DNA of 9,055 nt from Actinomycetes bacterium (GTDB lineage Bacteria > Actinomycetota > Actinomycetes > Actinomycetales > Microbacteriaceae). The position numbers were made by a program, and so were the translations under genes. Shown piece after piece: positions 1 through 6,448 of the stretch (position 1 is its first letter; the number at the start of each line of letters is the position of its first letter). The stretch is from assembly GCA_023457615.1 (NCBI GenBank), contig JAEWKY010000254.1, positions 1 to 9,055 on the forward strand, read 5' to 3'. The notes beneath the pieces were generated by a model. The model had not been told where the DNA came from and ran no database searches. It was given only the letters and a program-made list of their open reading frames with translations.

Positions 1-40
1 GCCGTGTCGTCCGCGGGTCGGTCCGCGAGCCCGGCGACCC

Positions 41-46
41 TAGGCT
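41..46 (+). promoter_or_regulatory. Leaderless -10 element before the aminotransferase gene
   Basis: TAGGCT is followed by exactly seven bases and then the ATG at 54, so transcription would start on or next to the A of the start codon. No good -35 is visible 17-18 bases upstream, which is common for actinobacterial promoters. A GGAG at 47-50 is only three bases from the ATG, too close for a normal ribosome binding site. The same spacing recurs at five other starts in this window. Confidence 0.6.
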
Positions 47-53
47 GGAGCGC

Positions 54-1139
54 ATGGCCGTGACCCTCCGCCCGGAGATCGCCGCGCTCCCGCCGTACCG
101 CCAGGGGCGACCGGCGGCCGCGGAGGCGTTCAAGCTCTCGAGCAACGAGAACCCGAACCCGACGCATCCCGCGATCCTCGCCGCGATCGGGGAGTCGAAC
201 CTCAACCGCTATCCCGACGGGGCGGCGACGCTGCTGCGCGCCCGGCTCGCCGAGCGCGCCGGGGTGTCGGTCGACGAGGTGCACGTCGGCGCGGGCTCGG
301 TCTCGATCCTGTCGCAGCTCATCCAGGCGGCGGCCGGCCCGGGCGACGAGGTCGTCTACGCGTGGCGCTCGTTCGAGGCCTACCCGAGCCTCGTGATGGT
401 GGCGGGCGCGACGAGCGTGCAGGTGCCGAACCTCCCGGGCGGGCACCACGACCTCGACGCGATAGCGGCGGCGATCACCGACCGCACGCGCGTCGTCATC
501 CTGTGCACGCCGAACAACCCCACCTCGACCCTCCTCACGACCGCGCAGTTCACGGCGTTCATGGCGAAGGTGCCGCCGACCGTGCTCGTGCTGCTCGACG
601 AGGCGTACTTCGAGTTCGTCACCGACCCGCACGCGGTCGACGGCCTCGACGAGCTGCAGACGCATCCGAACCTCGTCGTGCTGCGCACCTTCTCCAAGGC
701 CTTCGGTCTGGCGGGGCTGCGGGTGGGCTGGGCGATCGGGGCGTCCTACATCCTCGACGCCGCGCGCAGCGCCGCCATCCCGCTCTCGGTCACGGAGCCC
801 GCGCAGCGCGCCGCCCTCGCCGCCCTCGACGTCGAGGACGAGCTGCTCGCGGGCGTCGACGACCTCATCGCCCGCCGGACCCGCGTGTTCGAGGGTCTCA
901 CCGCCGCGGGACTCCCGGTGCCCGAGCCGCACGGCAACTTCGTCTGGATCGCCGCCGGCGACGAGACGAGCGCCGTCGCCGCGCTGCTCGAGGACGACGG
1001 GATCGTGGGCCGGGTGTTCGCCGGTGACGGCGTGCGGGTGTCGGTCGGCGAGGAGGCGTCTGTCGACAGACTCCTACGCGCGGCCGCGCGCCTTGTCGAG
1101 ACCCTCCCGAAAGCGGTCGAGAACGCGCGGTTAGGGTAG
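54..1139 (+). CDS. hisC: HisC/Pat-family aminotransferase (histidinol-phosphate or aromatic amino acid)
   Basis: A 361-residue fold-type I PLP aminotransferase of normal full length. Visible landmarks are SNEN at 30-33, RYPD at 52-55, GAGS at 79-82, a WRSFEAYP block at 104-111, NNP at 154-156, D182 and Y185 (pyridine nitrogen and phenolic oxygen contacts), the Schiff-base lysine K215 in SKAFGLAGLR, NFVW at 295-298 and the carboxylate-binding R328 in GVRVSVG. The RSFEAYP segment and overall sequence recall the actinobacterial Pat/HisC2 branch, which uses aromatic amino acids with 2-oxoglutarate, rather than HisC of a his operon. No other his gene is nearby, which also favours Pat, but databases often call this branch histidinol-phosphate transaminase. 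The ATG at 54 fits the promoter spacing and the family N-terminus (RPEIAALPPY). It ends five bases before the E1 alpha gene. Family is certain; substrate is inferred. Confidence 0.93.
   Translation: MAVTLRPEIAALPPYRQGRPAAAEAFKLSSNENPNPTHPAILAAIGESNLNRYPDGAATLLRARLAERAGVSVDEVHVGAGSVSILSQLIQAAAGPGDEVVYAWRSFEAYPSLVMVAGATSVQVPNLPGGHHDLDAIAAAITDRTRVVILCTPNNPTSTLLTTAQFTAFMAKVPPTVLVLLDEAYFEFVTDPHAVDGLDELQTHPNLVVLRTFSKAFGLAGLRVGWAIGASYILDAARSAAIPLSVTEPAQRAALAALDVEDELLAGVDDLIARRTRVFEGLTAAGLPVPEPHGNFVWIAAGDETSAVAALLEDDGIVGRVFAGDGVRVSVGEEASVDRLLRAAARLVETLPKAVENARLG
1132..1137 (+). promoter_or_regulatory. Leaderless -10 element of the dehydrogenase operon
   Basis: TAGGGT sits in the last codons of the aminotransferase gene, with its final T being the first base of that gene's stop codon. 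Seven bases separate it from the ATG at 1145. There is only a weak AGG four bases before the start, so a leaderless transcript explains the start better than a ribosome binding site. No consensus -35 is evident. Read-through from the upstream gene could also contribute. Confidence 0.55.
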
Positions 1140-1144
1140 GCAGC

Positions 1145-2263
1145 ATGTCCTACACCGAGGCGACGCTCCAGTTGCTCTCGCCGGAGGGGACCCTCGTCGA
1201 GAACGATGCCACCGCGCCCTATCTCGAGCGCGTGGCCGCCCTGTCCGACGAGCGCCTCCGCGACTTCCACCGCCAGATGGTGGTCATCCGCCGATTCGAC
1301 ATCGAGGCGGGCAACCTGCAGCGGCAGGGTCAGCTCGCCCTCTGGATCCCCTCGCTCGGTCAGGAGGCCGCCCAGGTCGGGTCGGGCTACGCGGCGCGCG
1401 CGCAGGACCACATCTTCCCCGCCTACCGCGAGCACGCGGTCGGGCGCATCCGCGGGCTCGACCCGATGCGCATCATCGAGATGCTCCGCGGCCTGAGCCA
1501 CGGCGGCTGGGACCCGGCGCAGACCGGCAACTTCCACCTCTTCACCCTCGTGATCGGATCGCAGTCGCTGCACGCGACCGGGTACGCGATGGGGCTCACG
1601 CTCGAGGGCGCGACGGCCACGGGCGACCTCGAGAAGGACGCCGCCGTCGTCGCGTACTTCGGCGACGGGGCGACGAGCCAGGGCGACGTCAACGAGGCCT
1701 ATGTGTTCGCCGCGAGCTACCAGGCGCCGATCCTCTTCTTCCTGCAGAACAACCACTGGGCGATCTCGGTCCCGGTCGAGCGCCAGTCGCGCACGCCGCT
1801 CTATCTGCGCGCGGCCGGCTTCGGCATCCCGTCGACCCAGATCGACGGCAACGACGTGCTCGCCTCCTACGCGGTGAGCGCGCAGTACCTCGACGACGCC
1901 CGGTCCGGGCAGGGGCCGCGGTTCATCGAGGCGCTCACCTACCGCATGGGCGCGCACACCTCGAGCGACGACCCGACGAAGTACCGCGAAGCCGACGACG
2001 TGCAGTTCTGGTCGCAGCGCGATCCCATCACGCGGTTCGAGACCTACCTGCGCGCGCAGGGCGAGGGGGATGCCTTCTTCGCCGACGTCGCGACCGAGGC
2101 CGAAGACCTCGCCGCCGACGTGCGCGCGCGCATCGCCGCGCTCGGCGACATCCCGACCGCGAACATGTTCTCGAACGTCTACGCCGATCCGCACCCGCTC
2201 ATGGACGAGCAGCGCGCGTGGCTCGCCGCCTACGAGACCTCGTTCGAGGAGACCGTCGGATGA
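1145..2263 (+). CDS. bkdA: 2-oxo acid dehydrogenase E1 component, alpha subunit (branched-chain type likely)
   Basis: The 372-residue alpha subunit of a heterotetrameric thiamine-diphosphate-dependent E1, which decarboxylates a 2-oxo acid and reductively acylates the E2 lipoyl arm. The thiamine motif begins with GDG at 173-175 and ends with NN at 202-203. HTSSDDPTKYR at 271-281 matches the loop that in mitochondrial enzymes carries regulatory serines. The N-terminal RQGQLALWIPSLGQEAAQ block is typical of the actinobacterial form. It resembles M. tuberculosis BkdA, shown to act in a branched-chain keto acid complex, more than the homodimeric AceE that usually serves as actinobacterial pyruvate dehydrogenase. 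Automated pipelines may call it pdhA. It overlaps the beta subunit gene by ATGA. E1 alpha is secure; branched-chain specificity is inference. Confidence 0.94.
   Translation: MSYTEATLQLLSPEGTLVENDATAPYLERVAALSDERLRDFHRQMVVIRRFDIEAGNLQRQGQLALWIPSLGQEAAQVGSGYAARAQDHIFPAYREHAVGRIRGLDPMRIIEMLRGLSHGGWDPAQTGNFHLFTLVIGSQSLHATGYAMGLTLEGATATGDLEKDAAVVAYFGDGATSQGDVNEAYVFAASYQAPILFFLQNNHWAISVPVERQSRTPLYLRAAGFGIPSTQIDGNDVLASYAVSAQYLDDARSGQGPRFIEALTYRMGAHTSSDDPTKYREADDVQFWSQRDPITRFETYLRAQGEGDAFFADVATEAEDLAADVRARIAALGDIPTANMFSNVYADPHPLMDEQRAWLAAYETSFEETVG
2246..2251 (+). promoter_or_regulatory. Ribosome binding site of the E1 beta gene
   Basis: GAGGAG lies eight bases before the ATG at 2260. It decides the start: an in-frame codon further upstream at 2218 would add 14 residues, deep inside the alpha gene, and has no comparable purine run. 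There is no TANNNT at -13 here, consistent with an internal, translationally coupled operon gene. Confidence 0.7.
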
Positions 2264-3240
2264 GCGTCGAGACGCTGACGATGGCGAAGGCTCTCAACGA
2301 AGGGCTGCGCGCCGCGCTCGCGGCCGACGACAAGGTCCTGCTCATGGGCGAGGACATCGGCACGCTCGGCGGCGTGTTCCGCGTGACCGACGGGCTCAAG
2401 AAGGAGTTCGGCGAGAACCGCGTGCTCGACACCCCGCTCGCCGAGTCGGGCATCGTCGGCACCGCGATCGGGCTCGCGATGCGCGGATTCCGCCCCGTGT
2501 GCGAGATCCAGTTCGACGGATTCATCTACCCGGGCTTCGACCAGATCACGTCGCAGCTCGCGAAGCTCACCTTCCGGCACGAGGGCTCGCAGACCTTCCC
2601 GGTCGTCATCCGGGTGCCCTACGGCGGCCACATCGGCGCGGTCGAGCACCATCAGGAGAGCCCCGAGGCGTACTTCGCGCACACCGCGGGCCTGCGCGTC
2701 ATCAGCCCGGCGACGAGCCACGACGCGTACTGGATGATCCAGCAGGCCGTGCGATCGAACGACCCCGTGCTGTTCTTCGAGCCGAAGAGCCGCTACTGGC
2801 AGAAGGGCGACGTCGATCGCGCCGCCCCCGAGACCGGGATGCACGCCTCCCGCGTCGTGCGCGAGGGCACCGATGCGACGCTCGTCGGCCACGGCGCGAT
2901 GGTGTCGGTGCTGCTGAGCGCCGCCGAGATCGCCGCCGAGGAGGGCACGAGCCTCGAGGTCGTCGATCTGCGCTCGCTCTCGCCGATCGACTACGGCCCG
3001 CTGCTCGCCTCGGTGCAGAAGACGGGCCGCCTCGTCGTCGCCCAGGAGGCGCCGGGTCATGCGAGCGTCGGCTCGGAGGTCGCCGCCACGATCGCCGAGC
3101 GCGCGTTCTACTCGCTCCAGGCGCCCGTGCTGCGGGTGAGCGGCTTCGACGTGCCGTTCCCGCCCGCCAAGCTCGAGGCGTCGTACCTCCCCGACGCCGA
3201 CCGGGTGCTCGAGGCCGTCGACCGGGCGCTCGCCTACTAG
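2260..3240 (+). CDS. bkdB: 2-oxo acid dehydrogenase E1 component, beta subunit
   Basis: A 326-residue beta subunit, a normal length, which pairs with the alpha subunit to form the thiamine diphosphate site. GEDIG at 30-34 and DTPLAESGIVGTA contain the likely cofactor-activating glutamate E62. The HHQESPEAYFAHTAGLRV block starting at H130 places H131 at the position of the active-site histidine that helps acyl transfer to lipoamide. This block and FFEPKSRYW at 172-180 look more like branched-chain than pyruvate E1 beta. The C-terminal transketolase-like domain contains VVDLRSLSPID and EAPGHASVGSEV. The start overlaps the alpha stop as ATGA, so the two subunits are probably made by coupled translation. 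The stop codon overlaps the ribosome binding site of the E2 gene. Confidence 0.94.
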   Translation: MSVETLTMAKALNEGLRAALAADDKVLLMGEDIGTLGGVFRVTDGLKKEFGENRVLDTPLAESGIVGTAIGLAMRGFRPVCEIQFDGFIYPGFDQITSQLAKLTFRHEGSQTFPVVIRVPYGGHIGAVEHHQESPEAYFAHTAGLRVISPATSHDAYWMIQQAVRSNDPVLFFEPKSRYWQKGDVDRAAPETGMHASRVVREGTDATLVGHGAMVSVLLSAAEIAAEEGTSLEVVDLRSLSPIDYGPLLASVQKTGRLVVAQEAPGHASVGSEVAATIAERAFYSLQAPVLRVSGFDVPFPPAKLEASYLPDADRVLEAVDRALAY

Positions 3241-3244
3241 GAGG
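3239..3244 (+). promoter_or_regulatory. Strong ribosome binding site of the E2 gene, overlapping the E1 beta stop
   Basis: AGGAGG is the best Shine-Dalgarno in the window and lies six bases before the ATG at 3251. Its first two bases are the last two of the E1 beta TAG stop, so ribosomes finishing E1 beta are already at the E2 site. A strong site here could help make E2, the core of the complex, in sufficient amount (inference). Confidence 0.8.
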
Positions 3245-3250
3245 CAGAAC

Positions 3251-4582
3251 ATGGCACAGGAGTTCCCGCTCCCGGATGTCGGCGAAGGTCTCACCGAGGC
3301 CGAGATCGTCTCCTGGAAGGTGAAGCCGGGCGACACCGTCACGGTCAACCAGGTGCTCGTCGAGATCGAGACCGCGAAGTCGCTCGTCGAGCTGCCGTCG
3401 CCCTTCGCCGGCACCGTCACCGAGCTGCTCTTCGAGGAGGGCGCGACCGTCGAGGTGGGCGCCCCGATCATCCGCGTCGACTCGTCGGGCGGTGCGATCG
3501 AGCTGCAGGCCCCCGGTGGCGGGGACACGGTCGGCGAGGTCGCGGCACCCGCGGCGGCCGCGACCGCCCCCGAGGCGTCGGGCGCCGTGCTCGTCGGCTA
3601 CGGCTCCCAGGGCGGTCACGGGGCGACCCGGCGCCGTCGACGGCCGGGCGCGGTGGCGACCACGGTCGAGGGCACGACGGCGGACGGCGCGAAGGCCTCG
3701 GCCCGTCGGCCGAGCGGCGGGATGCCGATCATCGCGAAGCCGCCGATCCGCAAGCTCGCGAAGGACCTCGACGTCGACCTCGCGACCGTCACGGGCACGG
3801 GCCTCGGCGGCGAGATCACGCGCGACGACGTCGTGCGCGGCGCCGAGCAGGCGAGCGTCTTCCGCAACATCGAGACCCCGGCCTGGCCGGCCGAGCGGGA
3901 GGAGCGCATCCCGGTCAAGGGAGTGCGCAAGGCGATCGCGAACGCGATGGTGACGAGCGCGTTCAGCGCGCCGCACGTGAGCGTCTTCACGGACGTCAAC
4001 GCGACGCGCACGATGGAGTTCGTGCGGCGGCTCAAGGACTCGCCGCAGTTCGCCGGCATCCGCGTCTCGCCGCTGCTCGTGATGGCGAAGGCGGTCATCT
4101 GGGCGGTGCAGCGCAACCCCAACGTGAACTCGACGTGGACCGACACGGAGATCGTCGTGCACCACTACGTCAACCTCGGCATCGCGGCGGCGACCCCGCG
4201 CGGCCTCATCGTGCCGAACGTGAAGGATGCGCAGAGCCTGAGCCTGCGCGAGCTCGCGATGGCGCTCGAGCAGCTCACGGCGACCGCGCGCGAGGGCAAG
4301 TCGACGCCCGCCGACATGGCGAACGGCACGATCACGATCACCAACCTCGGATCGTTCGGGATGGACACGGGCACCCCGATCCTGAATCCCGGCGAGGTCG
4401 GCATCGTCGCCCTCGGCGCGATCAAGCAGAAGCCGTGGGTCGTCGACGGCGAGGTGCGCCCGGCCTGGGTCACGACGGTGTCGGCGGCGTTCGACCACCG
4501 CGTCGTCGACGGGGATGTCGCGAGCCGGTTCACGGCGGACCTCGCGGCCGTGATGGAGGAGCCTGCGCTCCTGCTCGACTAG
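3251..4582 (+). CDS. bkdC: Dihydrolipoamide acyltransferase (E2) of the 2-oxo acid dehydrogenase complex
   Basis: A 443-residue E2 with one lipoyl domain, which moves the acyl group from E1 to CoA and forms the complex core. Residues 1-78 are the biotinyl/lipoyl domain with K43 in ETAKS as the lipoylation site. A flexible linker at about 80-155 is Ala/Gly-rich and carries GYGSQGGHGA followed by five arginines (R127-R131). Residues about 160-196 (IAKPPIRKLAKDLDVDL, then GGEITRDDV) are the peripheral subunit-binding domain that docks E1 and E3. From about 215 to the end is the catalytic domain with DHRVVDG, giving H416 and D420 as catalytic residues. A single lipoyl domain fits branched-chain-type E2 rather than the multi-lipoyl actinobacterial pyruvate/2-oxoglutarate E2, so I favour BkdC. 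The E3 partner must be encoded elsewhere. Last gene of the operon. Confidence 0.94.
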   Translation: MAQEFPLPDVGEGLTEAEIVSWKVKPGDTVTVNQVLVEIETAKSLVELPSPFAGTVTELLFEEGATVEVGAPIIRVDSSGGAIELQAPGGGDTVGEVAAPAAAATAPEASGAVLVGYGSQGGHGATRRRRRPGAVATTVEGTTADGAKASARRPSGGMPIIAKPPIRKLAKDLDVDLATVTGTGLGGEITRDDVVRGAEQASVFRNIETPAWPAEREERIPVKGVRKAIANAMVTSAFSAPHVSVFTDVNATRTMEFVRRLKDSPQFAGIRVSPLLVMAKAVIWAVQRNPNVNSTWTDTEIVVHHYVNLGIAAATPRGLIVPNVKDAQSLSLRELAMALEQLTATAREGKSTPADMANGTITITNLGSFGMDTGTPILNPGEVGIVALGAIKQKPWVVDGEVRPAWVTTVSAAFDHRVVDGDVASRFTADLAAVMEEPALLLD

Positions 4583-4628
4583 CGACGCGGGTCGAGTGCC
4601 GCGGGAAGCGGTGGATTCCAACCCTTAT

Positions 4629-4655
4629 TGAGAACCGTTTTGACAACGGTTCTCA
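4629..4655 (+). promoter_or_regulatory. Zur operator: 27-base dyad made of two overlapping boxes
   Basis: The arms TGAGAACCGTT (4629-4639) and AACGGTTCTCA (4645-4655) are perfect inverted repeats around a five-base centre. The same stretch also reads as two 15-base boxes of the form TGA-N-AAC-N-GTT-N-NNA, at 4629-4643 and 4641-4655, with centres 12 bases apart. Known Zur boxes in Actinomycetota are AT-rich palindromes beginning TGA and ending TCA, and this is a GC-shifted version. It precedes a zinc-uptake operon that also encodes Zur and covers the -35 element, so zinc-loaded Zur would block RNA polymerase. The binding protein is inferred, not shown. Confidence 0.82.
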
Positions 4656-4669
4656 TCAAGGAGTAGCGT
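4640..4669 (+). promoter_or_regulatory. Promoter of the zinc-uptake operon
   Basis: A perfect -35 TTGACA (4640-4645) is followed after 18 bases by the -10 TAGCGT (4664-4669), then seven bases to the ATG at 4677. It is the only promoter here with a consensus -35, and that -35 lies in the centre of the operator dyad. The transcript is predicted to be leaderless. An AAGGAG at 4658-4663 is 13 bases from the ATG, too far for a good ribosome binding site. Confidence 0.75.
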
Positions 4670-4676
4670 CGCGGTC

Positions 4677-5633
4677 ATGCGCGTCCCCGCCCCGCTCCTC
4701 GCCGTGCCCGTCGTCGCCCTCGTGCTCGCGGGCTGCGCCCCCACCTCCGCGGCCGACGACGGCGTGCTTCGCGTCGTCGCCTCGACGTCGGTCTACGGCG
4801 ACATCGCCGCGACCGTCGCGGGCGACCTGGCCGAGGTCGACAGCATCGTCACCTCGACCGCCCAGGACCCTCACTCGTACGAGGTGACCGCGCGCGACCG
4901 CCTCGCCCTCGAGAGCGCCGACCTCGTCGTCTACAACGGCGGCGGCTACGACCCGTTCGTCGAGACCGTGATCGAGGCGATGACCGCCGAGCCCGCGACG
5001 GTCTCGGCGGTCGTCGTCGCCGGACTCGTCGAGGGCGACGCGCACGAGCACGAGCACGAGGAGTCGGAGGAGGACCACGCCGAGGAGGAGGGCCACGAGG
5101 GCCACCACCACCTCGAGGGCGTCAACGAGCACGTCTGGTACGACCTGCACGTGATGGGCGAGGTGGCGCACGAGATCGCGCACGAGCTCGGCGAGCTCGA
5201 CCCCGACAACGCCGACGTCTACGAGGCGAACGCCGAGGCCTTCCTCGCCGACCTCGCGGCGCTCGACGTCGACCTCGCGGCGCTCGCCGCGCGGGCGGAG
5301 GGACTCGGCGTCGTGATCACCGAACCCGTGCCGGGCTACCTCGTCGCCGAGGCCGGCTTCGACGACCTCACGCCCGAGGGCTTCAGCGAGGCGATCGAGG
5401 AGGGGTCGGACGTGCCGCCCGCGCTCCTCGCCGCGACGCTCGCCGCGGTCGCCGACGCGGCGATCGTCACCAACAACCCGCAGACCGGCGGCCCGGAGAC
5501 GGCCGAGGTGCTCGCCGCGGCCGACGATGCGGGCGTGCCGGTCGTCGACTTCCTCGAGCTGCTTCCCGAGGGGAAGGACTACGTCGGCTGGATGCGCGAC
5601 AACATCGCCGCGCTCTCCGCCGCGCTAGCGTGA
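4677..5633 (+). CDS. znuA: Zinc ABC transporter substrate-binding lipoprotein
   Basis: A 318-residue cluster A-I metal-binding lipoprotein that captures metal outside the membrane and delivers it to the permease. The signal peptide ends in the lipobox LAGC, so C20 should be lipidated. Predicted ligands are H66 in DPHSYE, H152 in NEHVWYD, E216 in ITEPVPGY, and an acidic residue near E294 in FLELLPEG. The third position is histidine in classical ZnuA but glutamate in Mn-binding homologues such as PsaA. A His/acid-rich loop at 121-147 holds eight His and eleven Glu, typical of zinc-binding members and probably a metal collector or sensor. First gene of the operon and directly under the Zur operator, which supports zinc as substrate. 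Its stop lies five bases before the ATPase ATG. Confidence 0.92.
   Translation: MRVPAPLLAVPVVALVLAGCAPTSAADDGVLRVVASTSVYGDIAATVAGDLAEVDSIVTSTAQDPHSYEVTARDRLALESADLVVYNGGGYDPFVETVIEAMTAEPATVSAVVVAGLVEGDAHEHEHEESEEDHAEEEGHEGHHHLEGVNEHVWYDLHVMGEVAHEIAHELGELDPDNADVYEANAEAFLADLAALDVDLAALAARAEGLGVVITEPVPGYLVAEAGFDDLTPEGFSEAIEEGSDVPPALLAATLAAVADAAIVTNNPQTGGPETAEVLAAADDAGVPVVDFLELLPEGKDYVGWMRDNIAALSAALA
5626..5631 (+). promoter_or_regulatory. Possible internal leaderless -10 element before znuC
   Basis: TAGCGT, identical to the znuA -10, lies at the end of znuA with seven bases to the ATG at 5639. It supports that ATG over the GTG at 5630, which overlaps the znuA stop and lacks this spacing. Neither start has a clear ribosome binding site. 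No -35 is visible, so promoter activity is uncertain. Confidence 0.42.
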
Positions 5634-5638
5634 ATCCC

Positions 5639-6448
5639 ATGAGCGACGCAGCCCTCCGGATCCGGGGGGCTGCGCTCTCGTTCGGCGAGCGTCGGCTGTG
5701 GGCGGGCCTCGACCTCGACGTCGCCCCCGGCGAGCTCGTCGCCGTGCTCGGCCCGAACGGCTCGGGCAAGACGAGCCTGCTGCGCGCGATCCTCGGACTC
5801 CAGCAGCTCGACTCCGGCACCGTCGAGGTGGCCGGGATGCCCGCGCGCCGCGGGCGGGGACGCGTCGGCTACGTGCCGCAGCAGCGCTCGATCGCGCCGG
5901 ACACCGCGCTCCGGGCGCGCGACCTCGTCGGGTTCGGGGTCTCGGGGATGCGCTTCGGCCTCCCGCTGCCGTCGGCGCGCGACCGTGCCCGCGTCGATGC
6001 GCTGCTCGCGCGCGTCGGCGCGACCCGCTACGCGACGCAGCCGGTCGGGAGCCTCTCGGGCGGCGAGCAGCAGCGACTCCGCGTCGCCCAGGCGCTCGCC
6101 GGCGATCCGCGGCTCCTGCTGCTCGACGAGCCGCTCCTGAGCCTCGACCTCCAGCACCAGCGGGGGCTCGCCGACCTGCTCTCGGCGGAGCGCGCCCGCG
6201 GCGACGCCGGCATCCTCGTCGTCACGCACGACGTCAACCCGCTGCTCGGGCTCGTCGATCGCGTCCTCTACCTCGCGGGCGGGCGCTTCCGCGTCGGCAC
6301 GCCCGACGAGGTGCTCCGATCCGACGTGCTGAGCGAGCTCTACGGCACGCCCGTCGACGTGCTCCGTTCGAACGGACGGCTCGTCGTCGTCGGCGCGCCC
6401 GATGCCGGCCACGCGCACCACGCCCACGACGAGGAGGGCGCCCGCTGA
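5639..6448 (+). CDS. znuC: Zinc ABC transporter ATP-binding protein
   Basis: A 269-residue cytoplasmic ABC ATPase that powers metal import through the permease. In order: Walker A GPNGSGKT at 38-45, Q-loop at Q81-Q82 in YVPQQRS, signature LSGGEQQR at 139-146, Walker B LLLLDEP at 159-165 and H-loop H197 in VVTHDVN. The end is unusual: a short tail with H258, H260, H261 and H263 followed by DEEGAR, which could bind zinc. The start is ambiguous. ATG at 5639 fits the TAGCGT-N7 pattern, whereas GTG at 5630 would add MNP and overlap the znuA stop by GTGA. The stop shares bases with the permease start (TGATG), indicating coupling. Confidence 0.93.
   Translation: MSDAALRIRGAALSFGERRLWAGLDLDVAPGELVAVLGPNGSGKTSLLRAILGLQQLDSGTVEVAGMPARRGRGRVGYVPQQRSIAPDTALRARDLVGFGVSGMRFGLPLPSARDRARVDALLARVGATRYATQPVGSLSGGEQQRLRVAQALAGDPRLLLLDEPLLSLDLQHQRGLADLLSAERARGDAGILVVTHDVNPLLGLVDRVLYLAGGRFRVGTPDEVLRSDVLSELYGTPVDVLRSNGRLVVVGAPDAGHAHHAHDEEGAR
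6431..6438 (+). promoter_or_regulatory. Ribosome binding site of the permease gene
   Basis: GAGGAGGG ends nine bases before the ATG at 6448. It sits in the codons for the acidic end of the ATPase. No TANNNT is at -13, so this gene looks conventionally initiated within the operon mRNA. Confidence 0.65.

Noticed and set aside
746..2194. 482-codon antisense frame opposite the aminotransferase and E1 alpha genes
   Set aside because: Same shadow effect: no recognisable motif, and both sense genes are full-length with intact catalytic residues.
4574..4612. Possible terminator after E2: CTCGAC (4574-4579) with GTCGAG (4591-4596), and CCGC (4599-4602) with GCGG (4608-4611)
   Set aside because: The stems are only 6 and 4 pairs, loops are long or the stem weak, and no T run follows. 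Short complements are expected in such GC-rich DNA.
2702..4621. 639-codon open frame antisense to the E1 beta/E2 genes
   Set aside because: Its translation is Arg/Asp/Ala-rich low complexity with no domain, and it lies opposite clear E1 beta and E2 coding sequence. Such frames arise from GC-rich codon bias.
5630..5632. GTG start for znuC overlapping the znuA stop
   Set aside because: ATG at 5639 has the TAGCGT-N7 spacing seen at other starts and the GTG has no ribosome binding site. Not fully excluded.
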